Source: Owenia fusiformis
Lineage: Eukaryota > Annelida > Polychaeta > Sabellida > Oweniidae
Direction: 5' to 3'
Length of the DNA: 64,000 nucleotides
Assembly (NCBI GenBank): GCA_903813345.2
Contig: CAIIXF020000001.1
Location: forward strand, 32,856,866-32,920,865
The notes under the pieces are model-generated. The model was given only the letters and a program-made list of their open reading frames with translations. It was not told the origin of the DNA and did not search any database. Of this stretch, positions 38,301 to 50,300 are shown in pieces. Within the stretch, counting starts at the first letter, position 1. Each line of letters opens with the position of its first letter. Position numbers and translations under genes: made by a program.

Positions 38301-41300
38301 AAAGTATATTGACCCTTTGATTCTTTGTAAAAAATAGTTAAGTGTTCATTAGGACGAGAACCATCTTACAAGCAATGTCCCTTTAAATGGCTGAATGGAT
38401 ATATATATATATCTTTTATCGACTCTTTAGATGTCATATCATGACATATTAGTCACTTAGGTAGAGCAGTTCTTCCCATTGTCGAGTTGAAGAACTGGTA
38501 TCTTTATCCTGGCTAGAACCATAGACAATTCTAGCCAGTGCCAGCCTTTTATCGAGTTAGCAGCACTCTAGTAATCGCCAGTATAGGTCAGCAGTCATAG
38601 GTCAAAGACAAATCACAAGAAGTGCTGTGACCTGGGTTTGAACCCAAGACCTCTACTTTTCAGCTTGAAGCCAGACTTCCTGCTTTTCAGACCAATGCCT
38701 TAACCACTAGATAACCAGAACAACGGCAACGCCAAAGCGTAGCGAATCCCATCAAACAGAAATGGCTGGCATTTTTACAAACGAAGCGCAAATATCATAA
38801 AACAACACACCAGAAAGGCCAAGCCAAGTTGTCATCAGAAGAAATAATATGCTTTTAAGTAGCAACCTCTAAAATTTTTGAAAAATCGCACACATAAAAA
38901 AATAACACACATAAAAATGGTGGCCATTTTTCAAAATGGCAGACTACTCCCTAAAGTTTTTTTAAGACAATGTGCCATGCTTAAAGTATTCACATATCAA
39001 ATATGAACAAAATCACTCCACTACTTTTCGAGTTATAGTAAAATACGTTAAAATGGCGGCCATTTTTCAAAATGGCCACCTTCTACCAAAAGTGCCTTCA
39101 GACAGTGTGCAATGCTTATAGTATTCACATACCAAATATGAACAAAATCGCTCCACTACTTTTTGAGTTACAGCAAAAATCGTAAAATGACGAGTAAAGG
39201 CCGCCATTTTTCAAGATGGCTGTCATGTGCTTCTTTAATATCTACATTTGTAGCATTATTAATGTCCTTTATAATTTTTTACATTTAAAACATATTGCTA
39301 TTACAGTTTTACATATTGCACCTAAATTACTGTAAAATCGTCACTAAAATGGCCGCCATTTTGAAATGAGCGGCCATTTTGAAAATTGGCTTTCGAGCAG
39401 AACTTCTACCCCCATAGGGTATATGTGTACAAAATATGAACAAAATCGGGCCAACGGTATTTGAGTAACTGCCCGGACGGACGGACGGACAGACGGACGG
39501 ACAGATGGACGGACGTAGGATGGAGGCGTTCCCTATATCCCTCCGAACTTCGTTTGATGGGATAATGACTCTGTCCCTCTGCAATATATCATCTTCAGGG
39601 GCATGCATTAATGATCGATCAAAGATTTTTTTTCTTTGGGTGAGAACGACCTTACAAGGAGTGTCCCTTTAATGGCTAAATGGATATTAATTCAGTGTCT
39701 CTTCAACATATCATCTCAAGAGACAGACATGACTGATGAATCGAAAGAAGATTGACCCATTTGATTCTTTGTTTAAAACATTTTAGTGTTCATTAGTATG
39801 AGAACTACCTTAAAAACAGTGTCCCTTTAATGACTAAATGGATATCAACTTAGTCCCTCTGCAACATATCCTCTTCAGAGGCATGCATGACTGATAAATC
39901 AAAAATAAATTGACCCATTTGATACTTGTCTGATAGTTTGTTGCCTTGGTGTCTGGCAGATCCAATATGGCCTACTTTTTGAAACTAAATTTTTTGCTAT
40001 ACTTTTACATTGTATATCTTCCGCAACCAGGACCCTCTCTCATTTCATGTTTGAACTATGCAATAATGTCGATACTAAACAATAAAGGTGAAATCAGAGG
40101 GGGTCTGACCTGCGGAAGCACCTCAATTTGTCAGTGACTGTAGAAGGTCATCCATTCTTAAAAACAAGAACACAATAGGGTGCCTTTCAAAACAATATGA
40201 TTACAAAGTATCTATGCATGGTTGATCTGCTTAGTGAATGTTATTATGCTCAGACACAATGTAGTTTTATACTGATAAGTCAATTTAAGTGTATCTTCAA
40301 AAATCAAGATTTTATTCAAGGTTTTGTGAAAATATGTGAAAATTACTCATTTTAAGAGTCAGAATGACATGTGTTAGAATCTCTGTAAAAAACAACTTTT
40401 TACCATATTCTGAATATTATTTTTTGTGATTTGTTGAAAATATACTTCTTAAAGATTCATATTATATAAGAATAATACTGGAATTCCACTTTACCCTTTT
40501 CGAAAAATTTCGAAGTCCTTATAGGTACACTAATGGGTACGGATCCTTTAGTCATAGAAAGAACATGATGCCGAATTTTTTACTGCAATGATACTTCAAA
40601 ACCCTTCTAGAATTATCAAGGTAACATATTACATTTTAAAAAATACAATGATTTAAAAGATTTTCTAATGTCTGAATTTGACCCTGTTTGCAACATACTG
40701 ATGCAGAATACTGTGATTTGGCTGATTATAAGTGGATTTCCTGGAATCGCAATGACAAAAAAACTTCCAAAATGGCCACCAGAATGCAATGGCCATCGAA
40801 AAGTTAATCAGTTCTAGAACTCCTTATCATGTAACATTTGTAAGAATTTGATGTAAATCTGTTCAGTGGTTTTCCTAGAATAGCAATAAGATTTATCTAA
40901 AAACTTCCAAAATGGCCGCCAGAATGCAAGATGGCTGCTGAAAAGTTAACCAGCTCTAGAACTTCTTACCATGTAATATGTGTAGAAATTTGAAACAAAT
41001 CCATTGAATGGTTTTCCTGGAATTTTGATGTCAAGATTTATCCACAAACTTCCAGGATGGCCACCAGAAAGTTAATCAGCTCTAGAACTTACCATGTAAC
41101 ATGTGTAAAAATATAAATTTTCTCATTCTCTAAAGAACAGGTCCATTTAACAGACTATTGGTCCACTTAGACTTTTTCCAAAAAACTCATTCTTCCATTT
41201 ACTTTTAAAACCGATTGCAAGTTGTAGGTAAACCTTTTTTCTTGAGATGTGCAATTTCAAAAGGTGGCATTAGTTTTCAGTTTCTTTGAAATATTGGCAG

Positions 41301-44300
41301 TAAGAACCCCTTATCACAAGGGTGTCTGAATATGGGTACACACTATGTTTACCATCAAAATAATAACAAAACTTATCATTATATAGAATTTATTATATGG
41401 AACATATGGCATACAAGCCTTCGGAGTAGAACATTAACAAAATTCAGCTATGTATGAAGTTTACAATTGCAAATCTGGAAAACATTGTCATTTTTTGTTC
41501 ACTTTGTTATCAAGTTTTAGCATGGTGCTCATTCCCTTTCATTGAAAATTTAACCATCAGCCCACACTCCCACAAAAAAGATATTGAAACTGTATGATGC
41601 AGAGACTGTAAAGTAGCTTCTCTGCAAATTTCATTTTTGTGGGAGTGTGGGCTCACCACTAAAACTTAACTTTTGTGATGAAAATAAGGCTGACTGGTTT
41701 ATGTTTTCAATATGGCTGCTAACCTGGCATACATGTACACTACATAACTGCATGTACAGATTAGGCCATTCAAAATTAATTATATGTTGGCATTCTGATG
41801 AAGGGCCTTATATTAAAAACTACAAAACCTTTATTTATTTAAAGGGTTTTATATATCATTTAATAGTTGTAGTCAAAATGCAATAACACATTGTGGCAAA
41901 GCAAGTAACACACCTCTTGATTCTGATGACATTGTTAATGAAGACAATACTGAAGCTTATATACATGTAGTTTTTAATCAATCTTGGAACACATTTCCCT
42001 TTGTCATTTATATGCATTACAAGTACAGAGTACATGGGAATATTTTTTCTGAAAACATAGAATTTAGTGACATTAATTATAAAAAATTCTTTGAATGGCC
42101 TAAGTGTTTTTCTAAATAGGGAATAAGTAGAAATTATTTTAGGCAGTCCTTTGAGTGTCATGCTATTTATACATGATGCTGCCTTATATTTTATGATATT
42201 TACTGAAAGAGGATTTCTCTGAATTATTTGTGTTTCAAATATGGGAACTGCAAATTGGCAAATAACTTAGATTAAGTGTCCAAATAGACATTTAATTTCA
42301 AATTCCAAAGCAAATGTCAATGGGCATTTATTAAAAGTGACCCTATAACTATTTAGAATATGGCAAACCTGTTTAGAAAACTGGCGAGAAGCAATTGAAA
42401 CAAGAAAATCCATTCTCATGGAAGTGCCCTTGTGTGCATTTAATTGCAGACATTTTATCCTAATTGCCCATGGGCATTTAAAATAATAATCACATCCCAA
42501 CTCTTAAAACATGCTTCAGATACTGTTTGAGTCTCAAAAGGCAACAAGAACATTCATTTTTGAAACGGGAAAATTTAGTCCCCTAAAAATACCCATATGG
42601 GGATTTATTCTCAAGATGTGAGAATTTATTAAAAAATATTTTTGTTTCCATTCACATGTCTTCAGTCAGTCACAATCAAAATTAAGCCAATTGCTTTCAT
42701 TTCTTGTATTAGAAAACGGCAAAATCTTGACAAAAATAGCATCTCGCAAAGTTGACCTTTTAACCACCATCAAGGTCAAATGTCAAAATTCTCAGAAATC
42801 ATATTTAAAGTAATAAGTCATACTTCCTCTTCAATTCCATGTTAATATATACTTGTTTTGTAGGGGGGCTAAAAGAGGGGTTTACCGCCACCTGTCCTTT
42901 ACAATGTACCTTGCATGGCTTATCTCCCTTATAATTGCCACACGTGACTGTTGGAAGGTTATGGAATATACAAGGTCATGCCCTCACCAATCCAAAGATT
43001 GGGGACAAAGTTGGTTTACAACATTGTGGAAAGGGAATTCACCTCAAGTTCTGTGAAGAACATTCAGCTCCCATATGCCACATAGACAGAGCCACAATAT
43101 AATCCAGTAAACTGGTAATACATGGTTGTCAATGTTGAAAGTTAGATTCTAGTGTAAATTTATTGGTTTATTTATAAAACACCTAAACCCAATCTCTATT
43201 TTTCAATTAAACTCAAAAATCATGTTTCAAAAACAAAGGCAGCCATGAGATTGTTTGATCAAGGACAAAAATAAGTACATCTCACCTCCATGAAACGTCG
43301 CAGTAGGTCCTCATTGGTGATGTCCAAGATTGAAGGGCTAAAGACAGTTCCGCTGTCATACACCTGTTGGATGATGAGACCATACGAGAAGGGCGAGATT
43401 TTCAACATGTTCAACAAAGTCGCTTCAGATGCTCCTACCTTGCTCCCCTCTTTAATCAAGTGGACCTCATTCTGAAAAATAAATGCTTAATGAGCATAAC
43501 ATCATCCTGAATTCTCTAATGAAAAACAATAATAAAAAGCTGCTCACAAATGTTTTTGATGCTACTCAGACTGCTGGGTAAAGCAGTATATTGCTCTCAG
43601 CCCTACTGTCCACCCCAGTGGGTCCACCTTATTACAGGTTCTGGGGTGTAGTGACAGAAAGGCTCACTATTAAATATCTTCATCACTGTAGCATGGCCAC
43701 TATGTCTCTTTGACAGAAAGTCCAAACTAGAGTTACAAAGTGGCAAATAAGAATCTTTTCTGCTAACCATTTTGGCCAGTAAATTTCAGTTACCAGTGGC
43801 CAAATAGATTTGGCACTGGCCAGTACAAAATTACTTTAAATCTCTAAAGGTCCCATACTATATAATTTGGTTAAAAAAGGGCAATGTCGGCCACATGGCA
43901 TTTGTCGGACAACCCCTTAGCATCAGGTGAAATCCGGGGCATTGTTACACCCTTTACATTTATCACTTTATCCATAAAGCGATGTGTCTTATTTAAAGTT
44001 TCAATAAAGATATCATACAAAAGATGTAACTTGCCTTCCCTAGCTAACAAGTATCATCCATGGAAAAACACCCTCCTATACATCCCTATATTGTTTAATA
44101 GACATGCAGGTTCCAATTTAAATAATTCAAGTTTTTGAGGCATTTTTTAGAAAAAGCAACAGACATATTTTTACTAGATCAGATGCTGATAAAGATACTA
44201 AAAGATGACAGCTTAACAGGATGGCCATGACACTGAATTTTGGCATTTTTACCCCCTAGGAAAATATTCTAGGGGGTTCTATGTAGCGAGATCAATAGTG

Positions 44301-47300
44301 CAAAAATAGTTCCTTCATGGAACGAAGCGTGAAACTTTCCACATATCATCAGAATACTATTCCCTTTGATTTAAGAGCCAGAGCCATTTTTGTGGTCCAC
44401 TAGAATGATCCAAAAATAATAAGTACCCCCTCCCACCAAATCCCATGGGGGTGGGGAGATATCGAAATATTTTTTTCATAAAAAATTTCTTTGAATATGG
44501 TCATACTACAGTTTTAGAGTGCTATTTTAATGGTAAAGAAATTTTGTAAACATAACAAGATGATTTATCATCAATTTTCATCATTGTTAAAGATTAATCA
44601 TGGGCGACGCCCACTTTTCATACCTTGAACATTTAGGTTATTAAATCTCTATCATGGGTTGAACAAATAAATGTAATTCAGTTTTCTGGATGACACCAGA
44701 TACCTTTTTGATGTAAGGTGCTATAATTAATCTTTGCATTTGACTTCTTAAAGGCTTAGACCATATCACACCCCTGTTTAGAAGAAAGCAAGCAACAAAT
44801 GTCCCAGATCTACAACATGTATCCACTATTCTATGTACATGTATGTCGAGTCTCTATACTCTCCTGAAGAGAACCTATGCTACAGACACAACTGTCCAGA
44901 ATTTAGATGATGATGTGCTTAAACAGTTTGATGAATGGTGTGCTGACCGAGTGCCTAAACAGTTTGATGAATGGTGTGCTGACCAACAGAATGTACCAGT
45001 CTTCAAGCTTTGGTTTCTGATTATTTAAATTGAAATACTGTGCCTTGACTATGTGAGGGCTAATAGGACAGGAGAATTTTCCTCTTTATTTCCAGATGGT
45101 TTCTCTTTGATTTTCATAGTTGTTAAAGACTAGTCATGGGCGACGCCCACTTTTCATATGCTGAACATTTAGGCTATTAAACCTCTTTCATGGGTTGAAC
45201 CAGAACCAGAAAGGCCGCCACAGTCACAGCCTGCAGTCTCTAAATTCTCAAGAGAGCGTATACTACATATACAGCTGTCTAGAATCTAGATAATGAAGTG
45301 ATAAACAGTTTGATGAAAGGTGTGCTGACCAACAGAATGTACCAGTCTTTAAGTTTTGGTTTCAGATTATTTGAATCGAAATACTGTGCCTTAACTAAGT
45401 GTAGGCTACTAGAGAGGGAAATTTCCCTCTTTATCTCCAGTCAAGCTTGTCACCTGGTTTTTCGTTTTTTGACCTTGTCAATATACTTGCTGAGTACCAG
45501 TTCAGTATATCATCAGAACTCAAAGTTCAAAAATGGATAGCTTTTGGAAAAGTAAAAAATTAGAAATATCTCACTTCCAATGAAATTGCGTCTCCCCTTA
45601 TTTCATGCTCTCACAGGATCAGACACTACACAAGCAAAGGCTGGGAAAATGATTTGGGTGCCAGTGTAGAGTGTTGAAGTGCTTAAATCCACAAAATAGG
45701 ATATTTGAACAACTGCAGTTAAGATACCTAATAAGGTACTCTCATAAAGTGCTCATAAAGTGCTCTCATTAAAAGTCAAAATAATGTATCATTAATTGTG
45801 AATTATATATTATTATATCTTTATATCTAAAAGGGGTGTGGCCTTTCAATTGACCTACTTAAAGCATTTATCATCTTAACATAAATAACTGACTTATCAA
45901 TTTTATTCAGCCTTATTAGGTGATTTTCCTATTCATAATAGAAGACTCATTAACTTGTATATTAACATGTTGATAAAGTGGGTGTCGTCCTTGGTCAGGC
46001 TTTAATAATGAATATCCATGAGAAATACGGATGCAATCTTGAAAATTGTTTTTAAACACTGAAAATAACATACTAAAAATGAATATAGATCACATTTAAA
46101 AAATCAACAAAAAAATACTTCCCTCCAACTCCCCCCAGGATTTGATGGGAGGGCACATTTGCAATTTTTCAGATATCATCAGGACACCATTCCCTTTGAT
46201 TTAAGAGCCAGAGCCATTTTTGTGGTTCACTAGAATGACAAAAAAGCACTTGCATCTTTTTGTTGAGCACTGTTGTTTGCAGCTGCATTTTACTAGCATT
46301 TGGCATGCATCTGAAGCTTGGGCAATGTTTTCCACACTGGCAACCAAATTATTTTCCCAGCCTTTGTGGTAATGGATTCCCAACTCAATTGTGAGGGTGA
46401 AGCGAGGACTGACATAGGTATAATTGTCTGGAACCAACTTATGCAACTTATGGTGGGATGTTCTCAATTTGAGCTGTTTTCTTTGTGAACATTTCTTGTC
46501 TTGCAGCATTTACAGTTATTTCATTGTTGTCTCTATTGTATAAAATCACAAGACGTTCAATGATTGGAATCCAGATATAGTGTCTGAACCTGTTGGGGCA
46601 TGAAATAAGGGGAGACACATAGTCCTACCATGTCAAAGGGCAGCTGCAATTTCATGAGAAGCGAGATATCTCTAATTTTTTACTTTTCCAAAAGCTATCC
46701 ATTTTTGAACTTAGAGTTCTGATGATATACTGAACTGGAACTCAGCAAGCATATTGACAAGGTCAAAAAACAAAAAACCAGGTGATAAGATTGCTAATAG
46801 ACTAGATGTGAGTAGAAAAAATCTTGATTTACGTCATTAAATATTCAAAATTCAGTCAAAGTGATATCATATTTGAAATCTACATGTAAAAGTACATCTA
46901 CAAATATGATTTCGAAAATTGTTTATTAACTTTGAAAATTTAATTTTTTTGAAAATGTGACTTCTAGCTCGGGTTGATTCCCCATAGACCCCATGTTACA
47001 AAATCACAAAAAGAGAAATATCTTTTCTTGTATTGGACAGATAAAATTTTCTTTTACTGGACATATTTTAATTCACACAACAATTAGATACATAAGGGTT
47101 ATATGAAAATTGAACCACTAAAACATATGTAATTTAAGTTAAAGGGAACATTCTACTATACCTGCCATGCTATCTGACCCGAACGAGCCACCTGGTGGTG
47201 AAACTAGTAACTACTTACTCGCATCTGCGTTATTGACTGGAGATAATTTCCCTCTCTGATAGCCCACACTTAGTTAAGGCACAGTATTTCGATTCAAATA

Positions 47301-50300
47301 ATCGGAAATCAAAACTTAAAGACTGGTACATTCTGTTGGTCAGCACACCTTTCATCAAACTGTTTAGGCACTGGGTCAGCACACCATTCATCAAACTATT
47401 TAAGCACATCATCATCTAAATTCTGGAAAGTTGTATCTGTAGCATAGGTTCTCTTCAGGAGAAAATAGAGACTCGACATACATGTACATAGAATAGTGGA
47501 TACATGTTGTAGATCTGGGACATTTGTTGCTTGCTTTCTTCTTCTAAACAGGGTTGTGCTATGGTGTAAGCCTTTAAAAAGTCAAATGTTAAGATTAATT
47601 ATAGCACCTAACATCAAAAAGGTATCTGGTGTTATCCAGAAAACTGAATTACATTCATTTGTTCAACCCATGATAGAGATTTAATAATCTAAATGTTCAA
47701 GGTATGAAAAGTGGGCGTCGCCCATGATTAGTCTTTAACAATGATGGAAATCAATGATAAATCATCTTGTTATGTTTGCAAAATTTCTTTACCATGAAAA
47801 TAGCACACTAAAACTGTAGTATGACCATATTCAAAGACATTTCTTTATGAAAAAAATATTCCTATATCTCCCCACCCCCATGGGATTTGGTGGGAGGGGG
47901 TACTTACTATTTTTTGATCATTCTAGTGGACCACAAAAATGGCTCTGGCTCTTAAATCAAAGGGAATGGTATTCTGATGATATGTGGAAAGTTTCATGCT
48001 TCGTTCCATGAAGGAACTATTTACCTGTTTTCTTGCACTATTGATCTCGCTAATGAAACTAGTTCATAAATCAAAGGATATATGAGCTATTGTTATGATT
48101 TCTACACTAGTACTAGTACAAATATGAATACTATCCTAACGGTATAGGTTGATACCCTTATTGGTCTAAGAAAAAATACAATAAACAGGAAAAAGATACG
48201 CAATTTTTGTCTTGCCAATTTTATATTTGTAGCTTCATGCAAAATATGACAGCTTTGACAGCTCAAAGTAGTATTCTAAAACCATTTCCAATCTTTGTGC
48301 GATATTGAAATACATCTATTTAATTATGTAGTACTATTTGTAATTTTAATATGACTTTATAGTGCCCTACCCCTGGAAAATTGAAGAAAGTGGATGTGGT
48401 CAATTTTATCATTTTGCAGCATTAAGTTAGAAACATGTATTGATAGACACCAAATCAATGCATCCAAAACACCATCAAATGTTAGGTGACATTCTAATTC
48501 ATTTATTACTAGAATATAGGACTTAAGATATTTTATATGTAAGTTTTCAATTTAGTACATGTATCATAATGCAAAATTCTGCAAAAAATTCTGCAAGAAA
48601 AAAAGCAAATTCTGCAAGGAGAAAATCGAAATTCTGCACAAATTTTCAAAAAAAGTCCAAATTCTGCAATCTTTTAAAACGGAAGTCAGCACCTTTCTAG
48701 GTAAGAACTGCGCGTCATTAGCGAACTCGCTTTAGCGAATTTAAACGTGATAGAATGTTGAATTTCATGGTGAAATGTACTTGTACTCAATAATGATTGA
48801 TTGTTGGACATAAACAGACACTCTTCAAATACCCCGCAAAGGTAGGAGATCGTAAAATATGTAATTTCCGGAAATTCTGGTAATTCCGCGGGATTTTCAT
48901 GAAAATCAGGGATTCTGCAAAAAATTGAAGTTTTGTCAAATTCCGTCCACGCCACGGAATTACGGAATACTAGTATCTATGATAATGAAATCTAAACGTA
49001 TTTTACTATAACTCGAAAAGTAGTGGAGCGATTTTGTTAAAATGGCGGCCATTTTGAAAAATGGCCGCCTTCTACCAAAAGTGTCATTAGACAGTGTGCC
49101 ACGATTACGGTATTCACATACCAAATATGAACAAAATCGCTTCACTACTTTTCGAATTATTATAAAATACATTAAAATGGCGGCCATTTTTCAAATTTTT
49201 TTTCAAAATGGCCACCTTCTACTAAAGTGTCATAGGATAGTGTGTCATGCTTTTAGTATTCACATACCAAATATGAACAAAATCGCTCTCCTACCTTTCG
49301 AGATATAGTAAAATACGTTAAAATGGCGGCCATTTTTCAAAATGGCCACCTTCTACCAAAAGTGTCATTAGACAGTGTGCCATCCTTATAGTATTCACAT
49401 ACCAAATATGAACAAAATCGCTTCACTACTTTTCGAGTTATAGTAAAATAGGTTAAAATGGCGGCCATTTTGAAAAATGGCCGCCTTCTACCAAAAGTGT
49501 CATTAGACAGTGTACCATCCTTATAGTATTCACATACCAAATATGAACAAAATCGCTCCACTACTTTTCGAGTTATAGTAAAACAGGTTAAAATGGCGGC
49601 CATTTTTTAAAATGGCCACCTTCTACCAAAAGTGTCTTTAGACAGTGTGCAATGTTTATAGTATTCAAATACCAAATATGAACAAAATCGCTCCACTACT
49701 TTTCGAGTTACAGCAAAAATCGTAAAATAACGAGTAAAGGCCGCCATTTTTCAAGATGGCTGCCATGTGCTTCTTTAATATCTTCATTTCTAGCTTTATT
49801 ATAATGTCCTATATAATTTTTTTACATCTAAAACATATTGCTATTACAGTTTTACATATTGCACCTAAATTACTGTACATTTGGCACTAAAATGGCCGCC
49901 ATTTTGAAAATCGGCTTTCGAGCAGAACTTCTACCCCCATAGGGAATATGTGTACAAAATATGAACAAAATCGGGCCAACGGTATTTGAGTTATTGCCCG
50001 GACGGACGGGCAAAATAGTGAAATATTGGACCTTGAGGCCCTTGGTCCAATATTTCACTATATTGCCCTTTGAAATGACGTTATTGTACTATTATAGTAA
50101 ACCCTGAAATATTTTCCTAGGTGGGTAAAACGCTAAAAATCAGTGTCATGGCCATCCCGTTGAGCTGTCATCTTTTAATATCTTTATCAGCATGACAAAC
50201 TGATCAAGAAAAAATAGGTCTGTTGCTTTTTCTAAAAAATGCCTCAAAATCCCTTTCCCTTGAGATATTCTGAAATTGGAACCTGACAATAATGTTACTT

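Larger units (their letters stand above)
37960..39940 (+). repeat. Diverged tandem array interrupted by later insertions
   Basis: At least six units with GAGAACTAYCTTACAAGCAG, TGTCCCTTTAAWGG, AATGGATATTGATT and CAATATATCATCTTCAGGGG at about 37965, 38075, 38205, 38350, 39645 and 39805. A tRNA-derived repeat (38450-38880) and satellite F2 (38890-39565) were inserted into it later. Confidence 0.8.
48052..50106. mobile_element. 2-kb insertion in the right arm of the foldback
   Basis: Interrupts otherwise paired arms. It contains an ATTCTGCAA-rich stretch (48570-48680, 48900-48930), satellite F2 array 3 and the CAATATAGTGAAATATTGG module. The left-arm counterpart is uninterrupted at 44268-44286, although about 17 bp of it (CTAGGGGGTTCTATGT) is missing on the right. 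Confidence 0.7.
44100..50290. mobile_element. ~6-kb foldback in RPLP0 intron 3
   Basis: Inverted arms. 44100-44268 matches 50107-50290 inverted (TTTGAGGCATTTTTTAGAAA, AGGATGGCCATGACACTGA). 44286-45610 matches 46605-48051 inverted (TTCCTTCATGGAACGAAGC, CCAAATCCCATGGGGGTGGG, ATGGGCGACGCCCACTTTTC, AAGCTATCCATTTTTGAAC). The right arm is interrupted by a 2-kb insertion at 48052-50106. The left arm carries an internal duplication (44590-45030 and 45125-45420). The loop contains a Cys-rich relic. Confidence 0.8.

Noticed and set aside
48686-48955. 89-residue minus frame with [20 protein letters not shown]
   Set aside because: It overlaps ATTCTGCA- and ATTCCG-rich repetitive sequence inside an insertion; no family recognised.
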